A stretch of DNA of 64,000 bases from Chrysogorgia sp. JL179-B06. Taxonomy: Eukaryota; Cnidaria; Anthozoa; Scleralcyonacea; Chrysogorgiidae. Shown here piece by piece: positions 23,879 through 33,265 of this stretch. Where the stretch lies: NCBI GenBank assembly GCA_035772405.1, contig JAYKKM010000142.1:1570001-1634000 (forward strand), read 5' to 3'. Below the pieces are notes generated by a model that saw nothing but the letters and a program-made list of their open reading frames with translations, ran no database searches and was not told the DNA's origin. Position 1 is the first letter of the stretch, and every line of letters starts with the position of its first letter. The translations under genes were made by a program, and so were the position numbers.

Positions 23879-25022
23879 TCATAAGTTCATAAGTTCTTTC
23901 GATTGTTTAATTTTCCAATGCCCATGAGCTAGAGTGTCTGTACCATTATCTAAAATATAACGTTTATCATCATATGGACTTAGACTGATCTTGTTTAATT
24001 TAACTGAGTAAATCTGATGATTTTCACTGCGTATTTGATTCATAGACGCCATTGTCTGTTTCTTCTCCAACAGACAATCTCTATAACTTGCATGACGGAT
24101 TTGTCGTTTGGTCACAGATTTCTTGATTCCTTTCGCCGTCTTCTTCTCTAGTACATCTTTGATCGAAGGCCAACAAACTCTTCAATGGGAATCCCATGTG
24201 TTTCATCTTTCATCTTTCCAAGTACTTTCTTGTTTCTTGTGCTATGCAGTGGATGGTTGCTGTTATATTCAGATGTGTCAAATAAGTCAACATCTTGTAA
24301 CATATCTTGATAAATATATTTCGTTTTCACTTCATAGCAAAGACTGTCTGTGTCTGTAAATAGAAGTTTCGCGTTGGAGTCGTACTTTCTCTTCATATAC
24401 TCATAGTGAAATTCATACATGAGTACTTTCGAGAGATCCAAAATTGTGAATCCGACGTAAATTGGACGATTCAAGTAAAGTTTAGTCTTTCTCATATTCA
24501 CTGCAGCTAGATCTTCAGAAAAGATACGGAAGGAATCAAAAGATGGTGAAGCAGCTAATTTGGACAACTTCGCCTTATCATTGACCAGCTTTACATTGAC
24601 TCTCTTTCTCAAATTTTCCATGGTTTTACCAAACACGGAATTGTTCATTAGTTTGAAAAAATCTTTCTCGAAGTCGTTAGCTGCATGCTTTCGCTTTTCG
24701 GTGTTGAAATCAATGTAGGATTTCAACCATGGACTCTGTTGAAACACCAACACTCTGTGAATCTTTGTCAACTCCATGCCCAGTGCTAGGTATTGCTTTA
24801 GATTACGGTAGTGGACAACGTAATTGGTCTTGTCTTGGAGGTTTGGAACTAACTTGGGGACAGCTGCACTACCAAGGTTTAAATCTTTGGACAATTCTTG
24901 ACAGTACGGTGATAACATCTCCAGTGAAATCTTCATTCTCTCGGGTGCCAAAGGGTAATCGTTATGTAAATCGTGTAATTCTTCGGGATAGCAGAGGTCA
25001 ACTTCTAAAATATAGCCTTGTT
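23879..25022 (-). pseudogene. PolB C-terminal part, right-arm copy
   Basis: This is the inverse copy of 19986-21161 and carries motif B ([11 protein letters not shown]) and motif C (TDTDSL). A 31-bp deletion near 24149 shifts the frame in the C-terminal ~90 codons. It begins exactly where the N-terminal part at 36659-38675 stops: the 11.6-kb block sits between them, with about 12 bp of PolB lost. It is therefore not a separate fragment but the second half of one interrupted gene. Confidence 0.9.
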
Positions 25023-25055
25023 AGTTGTAGTAAAAGGCCGTTTCTGGGACAAAAA

Positions 25056-25495
25056 CCAAAATCCAAGATGGCCGCCTCATTTTTTTCAAATTTCCAAGAT
25101 GGCCGCCCTCTCAAACATCGGTCACTTCCAAGATGGCCGCCCTCTCAAACATCGGTCACTTCCAAGATGGCGTCTCTCAAACATCGATCACTTCCAAGAT
25201 GGCCACCGAAATTGTTCACAATCTATTTTTAGATTTGCCCACGTGTTCCAGAAATTACTTAATCCAATTTTCAGAATATTTCATTTTGAAAATTACTCAT
25301 AGTCTATTTTTAGATCAAATCCAAGATGGCGTCCATTTAGAATTTCTGAAACCTACGCCGATTCTGGGCCAAAAAATCTATTCTGAAACCTACGCCGATT
25401 CTGGGACAAAAAATCTATTTTTAGAATTTTCTGAAACCTACGCCGATTCTGGGACAAAAAAAAAATCCAAGATGGCGTCTTCAATGTATTTACCA
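25056..25495. repeat. CCAAGATGG-rich tandem repeats
   Basis: TTCCAAGATGGCCGCCCTCT and CAAACATCGGTCACTTCC alternate three to four times at 25090-25205. CTGAAACCTACGCCGATTCT repeats three times at 25347-25455. More CCAAGATGG copies lie at 27038-27125, right of the LINE, so the LINE inserted into this non-coding array. Confidence 0.8.
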
Positions 25496-25501
25496 TCACA
25501 T

Positions 25502-26971
25502 TGAACTACTTACACGTCCTCAAATCAACCCTAATCAGCATGGTTTCTTAAGAAAACGTTCAACAGTCACCCAATTACTTGGATTTCAACATGAAGTTGG
25601 TGCTGTCTTAGACAAAACTGGTCAAGTAGATGTTGCATACTTGGACTTCTCCAAAGCTTTTGACTCTGTCTCCCACTACGGCCTTATTACAAAAATGAAA
25701 AGATATGGCCTGTCTGGATCTATACTACTTTGGCTTTCTGATTACTTAACCAACCGTGAACAAAGAGTAGTTATAGATAACACCTTCTCCATATTTCTCC
25801 CTGTGTTGTCTGGTGTACCTCAAGGTTCCATTCTTGGTCCTCTGTTATTTCTCATCTTCATAAACGATCTACCCAACAGCATCCAACATGACTCAAATGT
25901 AGCTCTTTTCGCTGATGATTCAAAATGCTTCAGATTACCTCCAATTCCGACGCAAACCTTCTACTGAATGACTTAAACTCTCTCGACAACTGGAGCGTCC
26001 AAAACGACCTACTCTTCAACTCAACGAAATGCGAAATACTAACGATCACACGGAAACGTCAACCAATCAAATTTAACTACAACGTTTCTAACAAGCCCAT
26101 AAACAGAGTCTCTACTGCTAAAGATCTGGGAGTCATTGTTAACAAAGAACTTCAGTGGGGAGACCATATCCAAACCGCAGTAGGCAAGGCTAGTAAAATG
26201 CTAGGCCTTATCAAGAGAGTAAGCGAAAAATCTCTGAATGTCCCCTCCAAACGTTCTCTGTACCTCGCTCTTGTACGTTCACACCTCGGCTACGCAAGTG
26301 AAATATGGTCACCCTACCTCCACAAGGACATGAAATCTCTTGAAAGCATTCAACGTAGGGCATCCAAATATATCCTGAATGACTACGATTCATGCTACAA
26401 GGATAGACTTGAAACCTTGAAACTCTTACCTGTAAGCTACTGGCACGAATTGAAAGATCTTTGCACACTGGCTAAATTACTCGATGGTTACTACGATCTG
26501 CCCGTGCCAAACTACATCACAACGAAACGAGTAGCTACACGTACATCAAGTGGTCTGTGCCTGCAACCTCGTCTTACCAGAACCTTACATTTTAAAAACA
26601 GTTACTTCAACCGAATTGTAAATCTCTGGAACTCACTTCCTCTCTTAGTTAAATCCAGTTTTTCACCCAGTACTTTTAAGTCAAACACTAATAATTACTT
26701 GATCGATACTTTTATTAATTACTTTAATGTAGACGATGTTTATACTTGGAAATCTATTTGTACAAAATGTCACAAACATGTCTCCTTACCTGTCAAATCA
26801 TCAGTTCACAGATGTTTTTAACTGACTGTAAAACTAATTTTAAATTTAATGATTTTACTTATTATTTTGGCAGTTTATCTTGTTGGGTCTAGAGCCTGTT
26901 ATAAACTTGCCACATTGTACTAAATTTTTGTTAACACTTGCTATTCTTTGATATGTACAATGGAAGCAGAA

Positions 26972-27001
<30 letters not shown>
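25502..27001 (+). pseudogene. Non-LTR retrotransposon (LINE) 3' half, 5'-truncated
   Basis: Reverse transcriptase starts mid-domain with NQHGFLRKRSTVTQLL, followed by YLDFSKAFDSVSH (motif A), SGVPQGSILGPLLF (motif B) and ALFADDSK (catalytic FADD). A +1 shift near 25950 moves the thumb and C-terminal region into the frame ending at 26821. The 3' end is (AAAT)n at about 26971-27003, a simple-repeat tail rather than poly(A). The RT looks CR1/Jockey-like, but I cannot assign the clade. It was catalytically plausible before the shift and is dead as it stands. Confidence 0.9.
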
Positions 27002-27003
<2 letters not shown>

Positions 27004-27173
27004 ATTTTGAATTCTATTTTTAGAAAATTCAAAAATCCAAGATGGCGTCACGTGTTCCAAAAATCCAAGATGGTGTCATTTTCAAAAATGGCATCATTAA
27101 TCTATTTTCAAAAAATCCAAGATGGTGTCGAATTATAATTTCACTTCCGGTTTCCGAATTTTCCAAGATTTTA

Positions 27174-27326
27174 TTAATCTATTTTTAGAATATTTTCTAA
27201 CCTATTTTTATAAATTCGTATCACTCCGTGATGTCCCGATGATCCCCTTGTGTACACCACTGTCTCGTCATCACTACTAGAGTCATCTGCTGGTTTGTGA
27301 TCAGTCTTCTTCAATATATTACCCAT
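27174..27326 (-). CDS. Small acidic protein, possible N-myristoylation start
   Basis: This 50-codon frame starts MGNILKKTD, with Gly2 as needed for N-myristoylation, and has an acidic Ser/Asp cluster (DDSSSDDE). It lies 13 bp downstream of the next minus-strand gene and is preceded by ATAATAAAC. It is too short for family recognition. The matching MG start of its upstream neighbour makes it more credible than chance. Confidence 0.4.
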   Translation of the reverse strand: MGNILKKTDHKPADDSSSDDETVVYTRGSSGHHGVIRIYKNRLENILKID

Positions 27327-27339
27327 GTTTATTATATCT

Positions 27340-27585
27340 TCACCCCGTCTCATCCCTCTCTCCGGTTGGATCCGGTTCAGGTCTACTTAACAAAGGAATG
27401 ACTTCTTCTATTACACTCAGTCTCCTTTCACTCTGATTAGGACCAGTTACATCCTCGTCTACTATCATAGAGAGTCCTATAAACCCTCCGAACTCTATAT
27501 CTTTAAACTTTATTCCAACTCTGAGTTGACGATCGCTCTTCTTCTTTCGGTTAACGTTCTCGTTACTTGACGTACATTGTCCCAT
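27340..27585 (-). CDS. Unknown 81-aa protein with myristoylation-type N-terminus
   Basis: The protein starts MGQCTSSNENVNRKKK: Gly2, Cys4, Ser6/7 and a basic patch, a typical pattern for N-myristoylation with possible palmitoylation, so membrane attachment is a reasonable inference. The remainder is hydrophilic and ends in a charged tail. Its start is 11 bp from the divergent ATPase start at 27597, and TAATAAAATG precedes it. No family recognised. Confidence 0.6.
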   Translation of the reverse strand: MGQCTSSNENVNRKKKSDRQLRVGIKFKDIEFGGFIGLSMIVDEDVTGPNQSERRLSVIEEVIPLLSRPEPDPTGERDETG

Positions 27586-27599
27586 TTTATTAATAAATG
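27586..27599. promoter_or_regulatory. Shared 11-bp divergent promoter region
   Basis: TTTATTAATAAATG separates two oppositely oriented genes. On the plus strand the ATPase start lies in AATAAATG; on the minus strand the small gene has AATAAAATG. There is no room for separate upstream promoters, so the start-codon motif itself is likely part of the promoter. Confidence 0.55.
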
Positions 27600-28190
27600 A
27601 ATCCTCCGTTTAATATGATTATAGTAGGTCCAACCTGTTGTGGAAAGACATATTATCTTTTAAAGATGATTGAGAGAGAGTACAAACTAGGTGTTTTTGA
27701 TCGTATAGTTTTAATTTGTCCTACAGTTCTTTGGAATACAACTTATCTTGAATGGAAACATTTCCATGATCCAAACTTTATAGTTTTACCTGTTAGTCAA
27801 GACAATGTTGACCAATCATTAAAAGAGGTGGTGAGTGCTTATCAAGGAACAAACACCTTGATAATTCTCGATGATTGTGCTAGTGGGCAAGATGTTAAAA
27901 ATAGAACGAGTGAGCTTGTAAAATTAGGCTTCTCAGCAAGACATTATAAGTTATCGACAATCGTCTTAACTCAACAATTAACATCCATAGCAAAACCGTA
28001 TCAAGAGAACCTCTCCAGGATAGTTACCTTTCACAATGTTAATAAAGCTGATGCAAAAATTATTGCGGAATCCTATTTGAATGAGGTTTCTAAAGAGGAG
28101 CTCGTAAAGATTATGCAAGAGTTGAAAAGTAAAGAGCATGCTTGTCTAGAGATAGATTTGCGATATCCTTGGGAATATAGAGTGCGATAA
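27597..28190 (+). CDS. A32-like genome-packaging ATPase (FtsK/HerA superfamily)
   Basis: The 197-codon protein has Walker A GPTCCGKT (residues ~11-18), Walker B TLIILDD (~89-95), and a downstream polar TQQL (~127) in the sensor position. This is the architecture of virion packaging ATPases of Polintons, virophages and large DNA viruses, which drive genome entry into the capsid. The length is typical of the short Polinton form. The start is in AATAAATG, 11 bp from the divergent neighbour. The following gene begins 20 bp downstream. The frame is intact with all catalytic residues. A quite different ATPase is carried by the second Polinton at 60138. Confidence 0.88.
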   Translation: MNPPFNMIIVGPTCCGKTYYLLKMIEREYKLGVFDRIVLICPTVLWNTTYLEWKHFHDPNFIVLPVSQDNVDQSLKEVVSAYQGTNTLIILDDCASGQDVKNRTSELVKLGFSARHYKLSTIVLTQQLTSIAKPYQENLSRIVTFHNVNKADAKIIAESYLNEVSKEELVKIMQELKSKEHACLEIDLRYPWEYRVR

Positions 28191-28210
28191 TTAATAAGTC
28201 TTATTAATAA

Positions 28211-28648
28211 ATGGAGTATGATGAAGTGACCCCAGACAAGTCTATTGAGATTGAGCGTAAACGGAGCGAACTACTCGTCTTGGCTAGCGATGGAGAGATT
28301 GATAAAAGCGAGACGTACATTAAAAAAGCGAACGAGAAAACTATTGAGAAATTGTATGCTCAATATGAAGCTAAAAGATTAGAGGAAGCCACTGAGTTCA
28401 TGTATGAACAATGTATCTCTACGTTTAGTGAGCTCCTCGGAGGATTAGATGCTATTGAGAAACCTGAGGATATGGAGAGTGAACTTAAGAATAATCCTCT
28501 TCTTAAGAAAGATTTAAAAAGTGTCATGATTTGGATTGCTCCTTTAATTCCATTTGTTGGAGTATTAACTGCAGCTATTACAGTTGGGAAACATGTAATG
28601 AACAAGAAAAGTTCGGATGCAAGCGAAACAAGCGAAGCAAGTAAGTAA
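28211..28648 (+). CDS. Unknown 145-aa protein with C-terminal membrane segment
   Basis: The first ~95 residues are charged and probably helical or coiled-coil. A hydrophobic stretch (SVMIWIAPLIPFVGVLTAAI, residues ~104-123) is followed by a short basic/Ser-rich tail. Its start is in AATAAATG, 20 bp after the ATPase stop; the two look co-oriented and co-expressed. No family is recognised. A membrane-associated virion or assembly protein is an inference from context. Confidence 0.7.
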   Translation: MEYDEVTPDKSIEIERKRSELLVLASDGEIDKSETYIKKANEKTIEKLYAQYEAKRLEEATEFMYEQCISTFSELLGGLDAIEKPEDMESELKNNPLLKKDLKSVMIWIAPLIPFVGVLTAAITVGKHVMNKKSSDASETSEASK

Positions 28649-28680
28649 ACGGTTTTTAAAGTTGGGAACTTTGAAAACTC

Positions 28681-29727
28681 TTATATCTTATGTGGTAGTG
28701 GATACATCATGCGACATCCATGTTTCCAAGTACCTAGATTATGTTCTTTCACAGTCTCACGAATAACTTCCATATCCATATCTAATATTCTTTCTGTCAT
28801 TTGAGCTTCTGTTAGAACTCCTTGTAACATTGGTCTCTTTACTGTGTGATCTCTCACACGTTGTTTCATGTATATATCTCTCTCTATTTTCTCTAGTCTC
28901 TTTTCTTCAGCTTCCCACGTCCCATTAGCTCTCATAGCGATCATTCTATCTCTCGCTTTTTTCAAATCCCATATCTTTTGTGACCTCACTTGTAACTCAT
29001 AGAGATTGGTCTTGAATATCTCTAGAAATTTTTGATCTTGTGATTTGTTTGGGATGAAGAATTTTTCCCTATCGATCTTATACTCACAAGCGTTTAATAG
29101 GTAGAAGAGTACAAGATGTTTGTTGAATTTGGTTATCTCTGGTGTGAACTCAGCCATCTTTTGATAAGTGAGACAGATCTCGCTTACATGTTCTTCATTG
29201 ATCATGTCACTGGTTCCCACAATCTTCTTGTGTAGAGTCCACACATACTCATATTTTTTCTCAAATTTTATATTCTTGAGTGTAAACCTAATATCGTTCA
29301 CAGACACAGGCTCTTTGTACATCTTTAACAATTCCTCTTTTGGTATTTTCTTATCTGTGATTCCCACAGCTTTTCTTAGCTTGGTTATTTTCAACGAGTT
29401 TCCTGCCACTACGCTCTTCTTCACCTTTTCAAGAAATCCATCATCTAGATCTCTTACTCCCATGAAGTTTTTTAGAACTATGAAGAACTTCTCTGTTTTT
29501 TCTCTGACTGTCATTTCTTTTCGAACATGTTTGAATTGAACATAATCCCACCTATCACTGTTCATGGACAATGATAGAACCATTCGTGTCTCTAATCCAC
29601 AATCTAAACAAGTTTTTGCTCCATTGTTTCTCATTGTGTTATCATGTTGACATCCACTTGTCACAGACTCATTTGTCAAACCCCTTATCACTTTTGTAAA
29701 GTAGTTCATTTTTTCACACTCATTCAT
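28681..29727 (-). CDS. Zinc-ribbon protein, candidate late transcription factor (VLTF3-like)
   Basis: The 348-codon protein opens with a zinc ribbon: Cys26-x-His28 and, after 11 residues, Cys40-x2-Cys43-Gly (CQHDN ... CLDCGLE). The rest is mostly helical and highly charged, with a predicted coiled coil around residues 235-300 (RSQKIWDLKKARDRMIAM). A TFIIB-like ribbon followed by a charged helical body recalls VLTF3-type late transcription factors of large DNA viruses. That is inference from layout, not a motif-level identification. Unlike most genes of the block its start is not in TAAATG but follows ACTATAATAAAAACG. It converges with 28211-28648, leaving a 32-bp gap. Confidence 0.5.
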   Translation of the reverse strand: MNECEKMNYFTKVIRGLTNESVTSGCQHDNTMRNNGAKTCLDCGLETRMVLSLSMNSDRWDYVQFKHVRKEMTVREKTEKFFIVLKNFMGVRDLDDGFLEKVKKSVVAGNSLKITKLRKAVGITDKKIPKEELLKMYKEPVSVNDIRFTLKNIKFEKKYEYVWTLHKKIVGTSDMINEEHVSEICLTYQKMAEFTPEITKFNKHLVLFYLLNACEYKIDREKFFIPNKSQDQKFLEIFKTNLYELQVRSQKIWDLKKARDRMIAMRANGTWEAEEKRLEKIERDIYMKQRVRDHTVKRPMLQGVLTEAQMTERILDMDMEVIRETVKEHNLGTWKHGCRMMYPLPHKI

Positions 29728-29797
29728 CGTTTTTATTATAGTATACTTTCTTTAAATAGTTTTTAAAGATAGTTTCATTTTTTTTTTTTATCAGAGA

Positions 29798-31018
29798 CTA
29801 GTACTGGATGCTATTGAGATTTCCTAAAGAGATAGCTAACAATGCGTCTGACAATACAAATGTCTGACAGACTACATCAGCTGCTGTAGCCCTCTTTGTG
29901 ATTTCTAACATTATACCACTTTGGGTGTTTACAATCTTTTTGCCATTACCATGTGTTTGATTGTCTTGTGTACTCCTAAGATCGATAACCAATGCGAATT
30001 GGTCTTTGTAAAACTTCCTAAGTGTCATCTCAGATTCGCTATGTACTCCAAAAATCCTTTTTGCTTCTGAGAAGAACCTTGATTTTGGAATTCCCTGACT
30101 AAAAACTGAATTGGGAACACCTTCCACTGTGATTTTCACACTATCAATGTTTGGGTACAAGTACTCTTCTGAGTCGGTCCTTACCTTGTTGGTGAATAGT
30201 AATACTACACCTTTCATACTTTTCCTGGGAAGATTTATATTTTCGTTCACGATAGTCTCATCTTTTCCCCACACTTTGGTGCTCATCAGAGTGACATGGT
30301 CGTAGGGTAGTGCCTTCCCATCTATGTAGAGAGAAGTGATCTCACTTGCCAGATCAGCATTTTCTATTGTCTCATACTCGAGTTCTAAGTTCTCCAGCTC
30401 ATACCCAGCGACAGCACTACCAGACTGTGCGACCATGATGTCACTCGCTTTCGGTAGTGTGATGGTGAATTGTAAGTTGTTGCTCATTGAGAATGGAGCG
30501 TACAACCCAGAGTCTCCTAAGATCTTATCGAGTGCGATTTTCTGCTTTGACCCATTCACACTAAAGATCAGTCCATCAGAGACTTTACTAACGTTTCCAC
30601 TAGCAGCTCCACTGTCGTCTTTTGAGATTAGCTTTCGGAGATTTTCACCTGCAACTCCGTACTCCAACATATCCTCCCTCTCACTCGAGGATCTCCAGAG
30701 GTCTTTGTACACCTCAATCACACTCTCCCCAACGTTGTCGTAAACCACTTCTCCCGCCATCTTGACGGTTAACCTACTTTGCAGAAGTTTAGATAGGTTG
30801 TTCAAATACCAACTCTTTGCGTTGGCATTCTTAAAGTTGAACAAGAGATGCATACTTCCCGGAACCAGACATGAGTCTGGTTTCAACTTCGGGATATTAA
30901 TATACAGACTCTCACCCGGACTAGCCTTGTTAGGATTCAAGGTTATTACTTGCCTAGTTCTTCGACCTTTAATCGTCGACATCGTAGACTTCTTTGCGTT
31001 CGGTGATAGATCGTTCAT
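29798..31018 (-). CDS. Major capsid protein, double jelly-roll
   Basis: The 406-codon protein resembles the double-jelly-roll major capsid proteins of Polinton-like elements: an N-terminal basic segment (STIKGRRTRQ), strand-rich sequence with PGSMHLLFNFKN, the conserved-looking region AGEVVYDNVGESVIEVYKDL (residues ~87-106) and a second jelly-roll half around IDSVKITVEGVPNSVFSQGI (~296-315). It would form the trimeric capsomers of an icosahedral capsid. The start lies in ATAATAAATG and overlaps the stop of the upstream gene (ATGA, 31015-31018). The frame is intact. At 406 residues it is rather short for a Polinton capsid protein. Confidence 0.8.
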   Translation of the reverse strand: MNDLSPNAKKSTMSTIKGRRTRQVITLNPNKASPGESLYINIPKLKPDSCLVPGSMHLLFNFKNANAKSWYLNNLSKLLQSRLTVKMAGEVVYDNVGESVIEVYKDLWRSSSEREDMLEYGVAGENLRKLISKDDSGAASGNVSKVSDGLIFSVNGSKQKIALDKILGDSGLYAPFSMSNNLQFTITLPKASDIMVAQSGSAVAGYELENLELEYETIENADLASEITSLYIDGKALPYDHVTLMSTKVWGKDETIVNENINLPRKSMKGVVLLFTNKVRTDSEEYLYPNIDSVKITVEGVPNSVFSQGIPKSRFFSEAKRIFGVHSESEMTLRKFYKDQFALVIDLRSTQDNQTHGNGKKIVNTQSGIMLEITKRATAADVVCQTFVLSDALLAISLGNLNSIQY

Positions 31019-31027
31019 TTATTATAG
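31013..31027 (-). promoter_or_regulatory. TATAATAAATGA: overlap of stop, start and promoter-like motif
   Basis: On the minus strand TATAATAAATGA encodes the last codons and TGA stop of the upstream membrane-protein gene and also contains the capsid gene's ATG. The same motif around other starts of the block implies a promoter/initiator element. Confidence 0.55.
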
Positions 31028-32142
31028 TATGTTTTATTCCTCTCTAGGAAGAAGTACACTAACACCATCACAACTAACCAAAGGTTTCTAGCTAGAAAAC
31101 TTACCGCAGAGGCACCAGCTTTAATAATATTATAAGCTAGGTTAGCCACTCCCATCGCGACTGGTCCTAGTTTTGAGATAGCATCTTTAACCGCTCTAGC
31201 GAACGAGCCTACAGCTCTCCCTCCTTTCGCTAGCACACCTCTCATTCCAACTATAACAGTCGTAACTAATGAAGCTATAGTAATCCCCAACGCAGAGGCT
31301 CCTAACCAGTTCTCCTTGAACCACTTTTTAACTTTTTGAAGTCTAGATATGTCTTTTTCCTGTTCTATGCGAGTCTCCTCTCTAGCTCTTTGATCCTCGA
31401 GTGTGTCAGCTATCTCATCATAGTCAGCTGACTCTTGGAAAAGTGTCTTAGCAGTGTCCAAGTCACTATCTTTAATCCTCTCCCTACTAGACTCACCTCG
31501 CGCTCTGAAGTCGTCGGCTGTGATCTGGATAGCTCCCCTGTTCCCAACTCTAGACTCTGGTAAGATTGTGTCGGAAGGATTCAACACTCCATTAACTACT
31601 CTTTTATCCTGCTCGCTAAGTCTCTCCACCACATCAGGTGGTAGTCTAGTTCCCCTCACATCGATCAAAGGGATCTCTTCCATGTTTGTGGATTCACTAA
31701 GAAGCTCTTCGAACTGTCTCACTGCTACCTCATTCCTTTTAGCTGTGTTCGTCTCCCAGTGGTCTACGTTCCTATTGAGTACTATGTTGTCTACTGTGGA
31801 CAACTCACCATTTTTCAGTCTAACTTTGAATAAGACTTTTCCATCTCTAACGCTTGTCCTTCTCCTAAGTTCTATTGTACTCTCGGAGAAAGGGTTCAAC
31901 CTATCCCTCGCTCCATCAAGTCGATCCTGCACGAACTTGTCTAACTGTACCATCACGTCATTCTTAATAGGTACGTCGAGAAGGGACTCAACGTACGTAA
32001 TCTTTTCGGTGACTAATGGATCAAGATCTTCTAGTAACCTCGACCTAAGATCTTCAAGAGTCTCAATGAGATCGTCTGTATCTAAGTTGTCGTACTCTGG
32101 AAACCTATTTTCCATCTCATTCCAATCTTCAGCGTCTTCCAT
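31015..32142 (-). CDS. Unknown virion-module membrane protein, 375 aa
   Basis: The N-terminal ~250 residues are acidic and hydrophilic with coiled-coil character. The C-terminal third has hydrophobic segments at about residues 275-295 (ASALGITIASLVTTVIVGM), 322-345 and 350-366 (ARNLWLVVMVLVYFFL), ending in a basic tail. It lies between integrase and capsid genes, with a 4-bp gap upstream and an ATGA overlap downstream. The start is in AAATAAATG. No family is recognised; the position next to the capsid gene suggests a structural or membrane-remodelling role. Confidence 0.7.
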   Translation of the reverse strand: MEDAEDWNEMENRFPEYDNLDTDDLIETLEDLRSRLLEDLDPLVTEKITYVESLLDVPIKNDVMVQLDKFVQDRLDGARDRLNPFSESTIELRRRTSVRDGKVLFKVRLKNGELSTVDNIVLNRNVDHWETNTAKRNEVAVRQFEELLSESTNMEEIPLIDVRGTRLPPDVVERLSEQDKRVVNGVLNPSDTILPESRVGNRGAIQITADDFRARGESSRERIKDSDLDTAKTLFQESADYDEIADTLEDQRAREETRIEQEKDISRLQKVKKWFKENWLGASALGITIASLVTTVIVGMRGVLAKGGRAVGSFARAVKDAISKLGPVAMGVANLAYNIIKAGASAVSFLARNLWLVVMVLVYFFLERNKTYYNK

Positions 32143-32146
32143 TTAT

Positions 32147-33265
32147 TTACAAGCTCTTTATCTCACTCTCTGGTATCCATGAGTTGTGTTTGTTATCATA
32201 CCCAGCCCACTTCACTAGGACCATCTTTTTCTTTCTCTTCAAAATCTTCTCCACGCGATAAGTTGCGTCCTCTGTCTTCTCCACAGCGGACAACTCCTCC
32301 TCATAGAACTTCCCAATGATCTCTTCACCCTCGACATCATCAAGAGTGTAGACGTATGGATCTCCACGAGTCACCTTACTCACAGAGAATAGTTCCTCTG
32401 TAAAATTTGCCTCATACCCTTTAGCGAAAGTACTTTTGTACTTGCTAATTCTAACCTTGCCCCCCACCTTAAACTTTGGTAGTGGAAAGCCACCGAGTGC
32501 GTCTCCAAAGAGTGTTGTCCGCACCTGATTCTCAACCTTTGGTGTTACATCTGCTGGTTTCATCAGTATAGAACTATGCTTCGTGTTGTTATAGTTTTTC
32601 ACGAGATCATCCAGAACGTCTATCCATCTATAAGTCCCCTTACTGTAGAAATATTTCCACATGCTAGTCTTTAGAGTCCTGTTAAACCTCTCAACCACAG
32701 CCGCTTTCTTATTTGACTTCGTGGAGAAATACTCTACGTCATGCTTTGCTAAGAGAGTTTTCACACCAACGTTATAGAACTCTAGTCCATCGTCAAACTG
32801 CGCTAGCTTTGGATACGTCCCAAACCTCTCATGAAATTGTCGTAGAAGCTCACCAACAGCCTTCGTCATGTTTTTCGTATCTTTTCTGTACACAGGAATA
32901 GCGAAAGCGTAGCGACTGAGAATCTCTATAGATGTTAGTATCCAGTAGTATCCACCATTCTTACCTTTGTACTTCCCCATGTCAATGAGGTCGAGTTGAA
33001 CTTGTTCCCCTAAGTATGAGACCCATGTCTTTCTAAAGTCATGACGTCTAACCACACGTTTGTATCGAGTATAAGTGTCCTGAGTTTCTAACCACTCTTT
33101 CACAGATCTCCTACTCACATCAAGACCCTCCTTTTTAGCTTTTTGATAAAGTCTTTCCATACTTTGGTATCCAGTCACAGGGTTGTAGTACAAACCTCTT
33201 AGTCCTTGTTCAGTCACTACATCATTGTCACTAGGTTCGACTTCGCTTCGCTTCATCTCACTCAT
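32147..33265 (-). CDS. Polinton integrase (rve family) with C-terminal chromodomain
   Basis: The 372-codon protein has a helical N-terminal region, then the DDE core: first Asp in VQLDLIDMG (~residue 95), second in AQFDDGLEF (~156) and Glu in VVERFNRTLK (~192). An SH3-like segment (VGGKVRISKYKS) and a chromodomain (YRVEKILKRKKKMVLVKWAG with WIPESE) follow. It would join Polinton ends to target DNA; chromodomains can steer insertion to marked chromatin. The second motif is DDG rather than the DKG of the second Polinton. Start in CATAAATG, overlapping the penton gene's end by 8 bp. The frame is intact. Confidence 0.9.
   Translation of the reverse strand: MSEMKRSEVEPSDNDVVTEQGLRGLYYNPVTGYQSMERLYQKAKKEGLDVSRRSVKEWLETQDTYTRYKRVVRRHDFRKTWVSYLGEQVQLDLIDMGKYKGKNGGYYWILTSIEILSRYAFAIPVYRKDTKNMTKAVGELLRQFHERFGTYPKLAQFDDGLEFYNVGVKTLLAKHDVEYFSTKSNKKAAVVERFNRTLKTSMWKYFYSKGTYRWIDVLDDLVKNYNNTKHSSILMKPADVTPKVENQVRTTLFGDALGGFPLPKFKVGGKVRISKYKSTFAKGYEANFTEELFSVSKVTRGDPYVYTLDDVEGEEIIGKFYEEELSAVEKTEDATYRVEKILKRKKKMVLVKWAGYDNKHNSWIPESEIKSL

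Noticed and set aside
24729..25232. Plus-strand 167-codon frame with repeated QTSVTSKMASL-like text.
   Set aside because: The first part is antisense to PolB and the second part is the CCAAGATGG repeat; no coding signature.
31454..32182. Plus-strand 242-codon frame opposite the membrane-protein gene.
   Set aside because: It is an antisense shadow, Ser/Leu-rich because it reads the complement of a Glu/Asp/Arg-rich gene. The same applies to 30336-30743 and 29168-29539.
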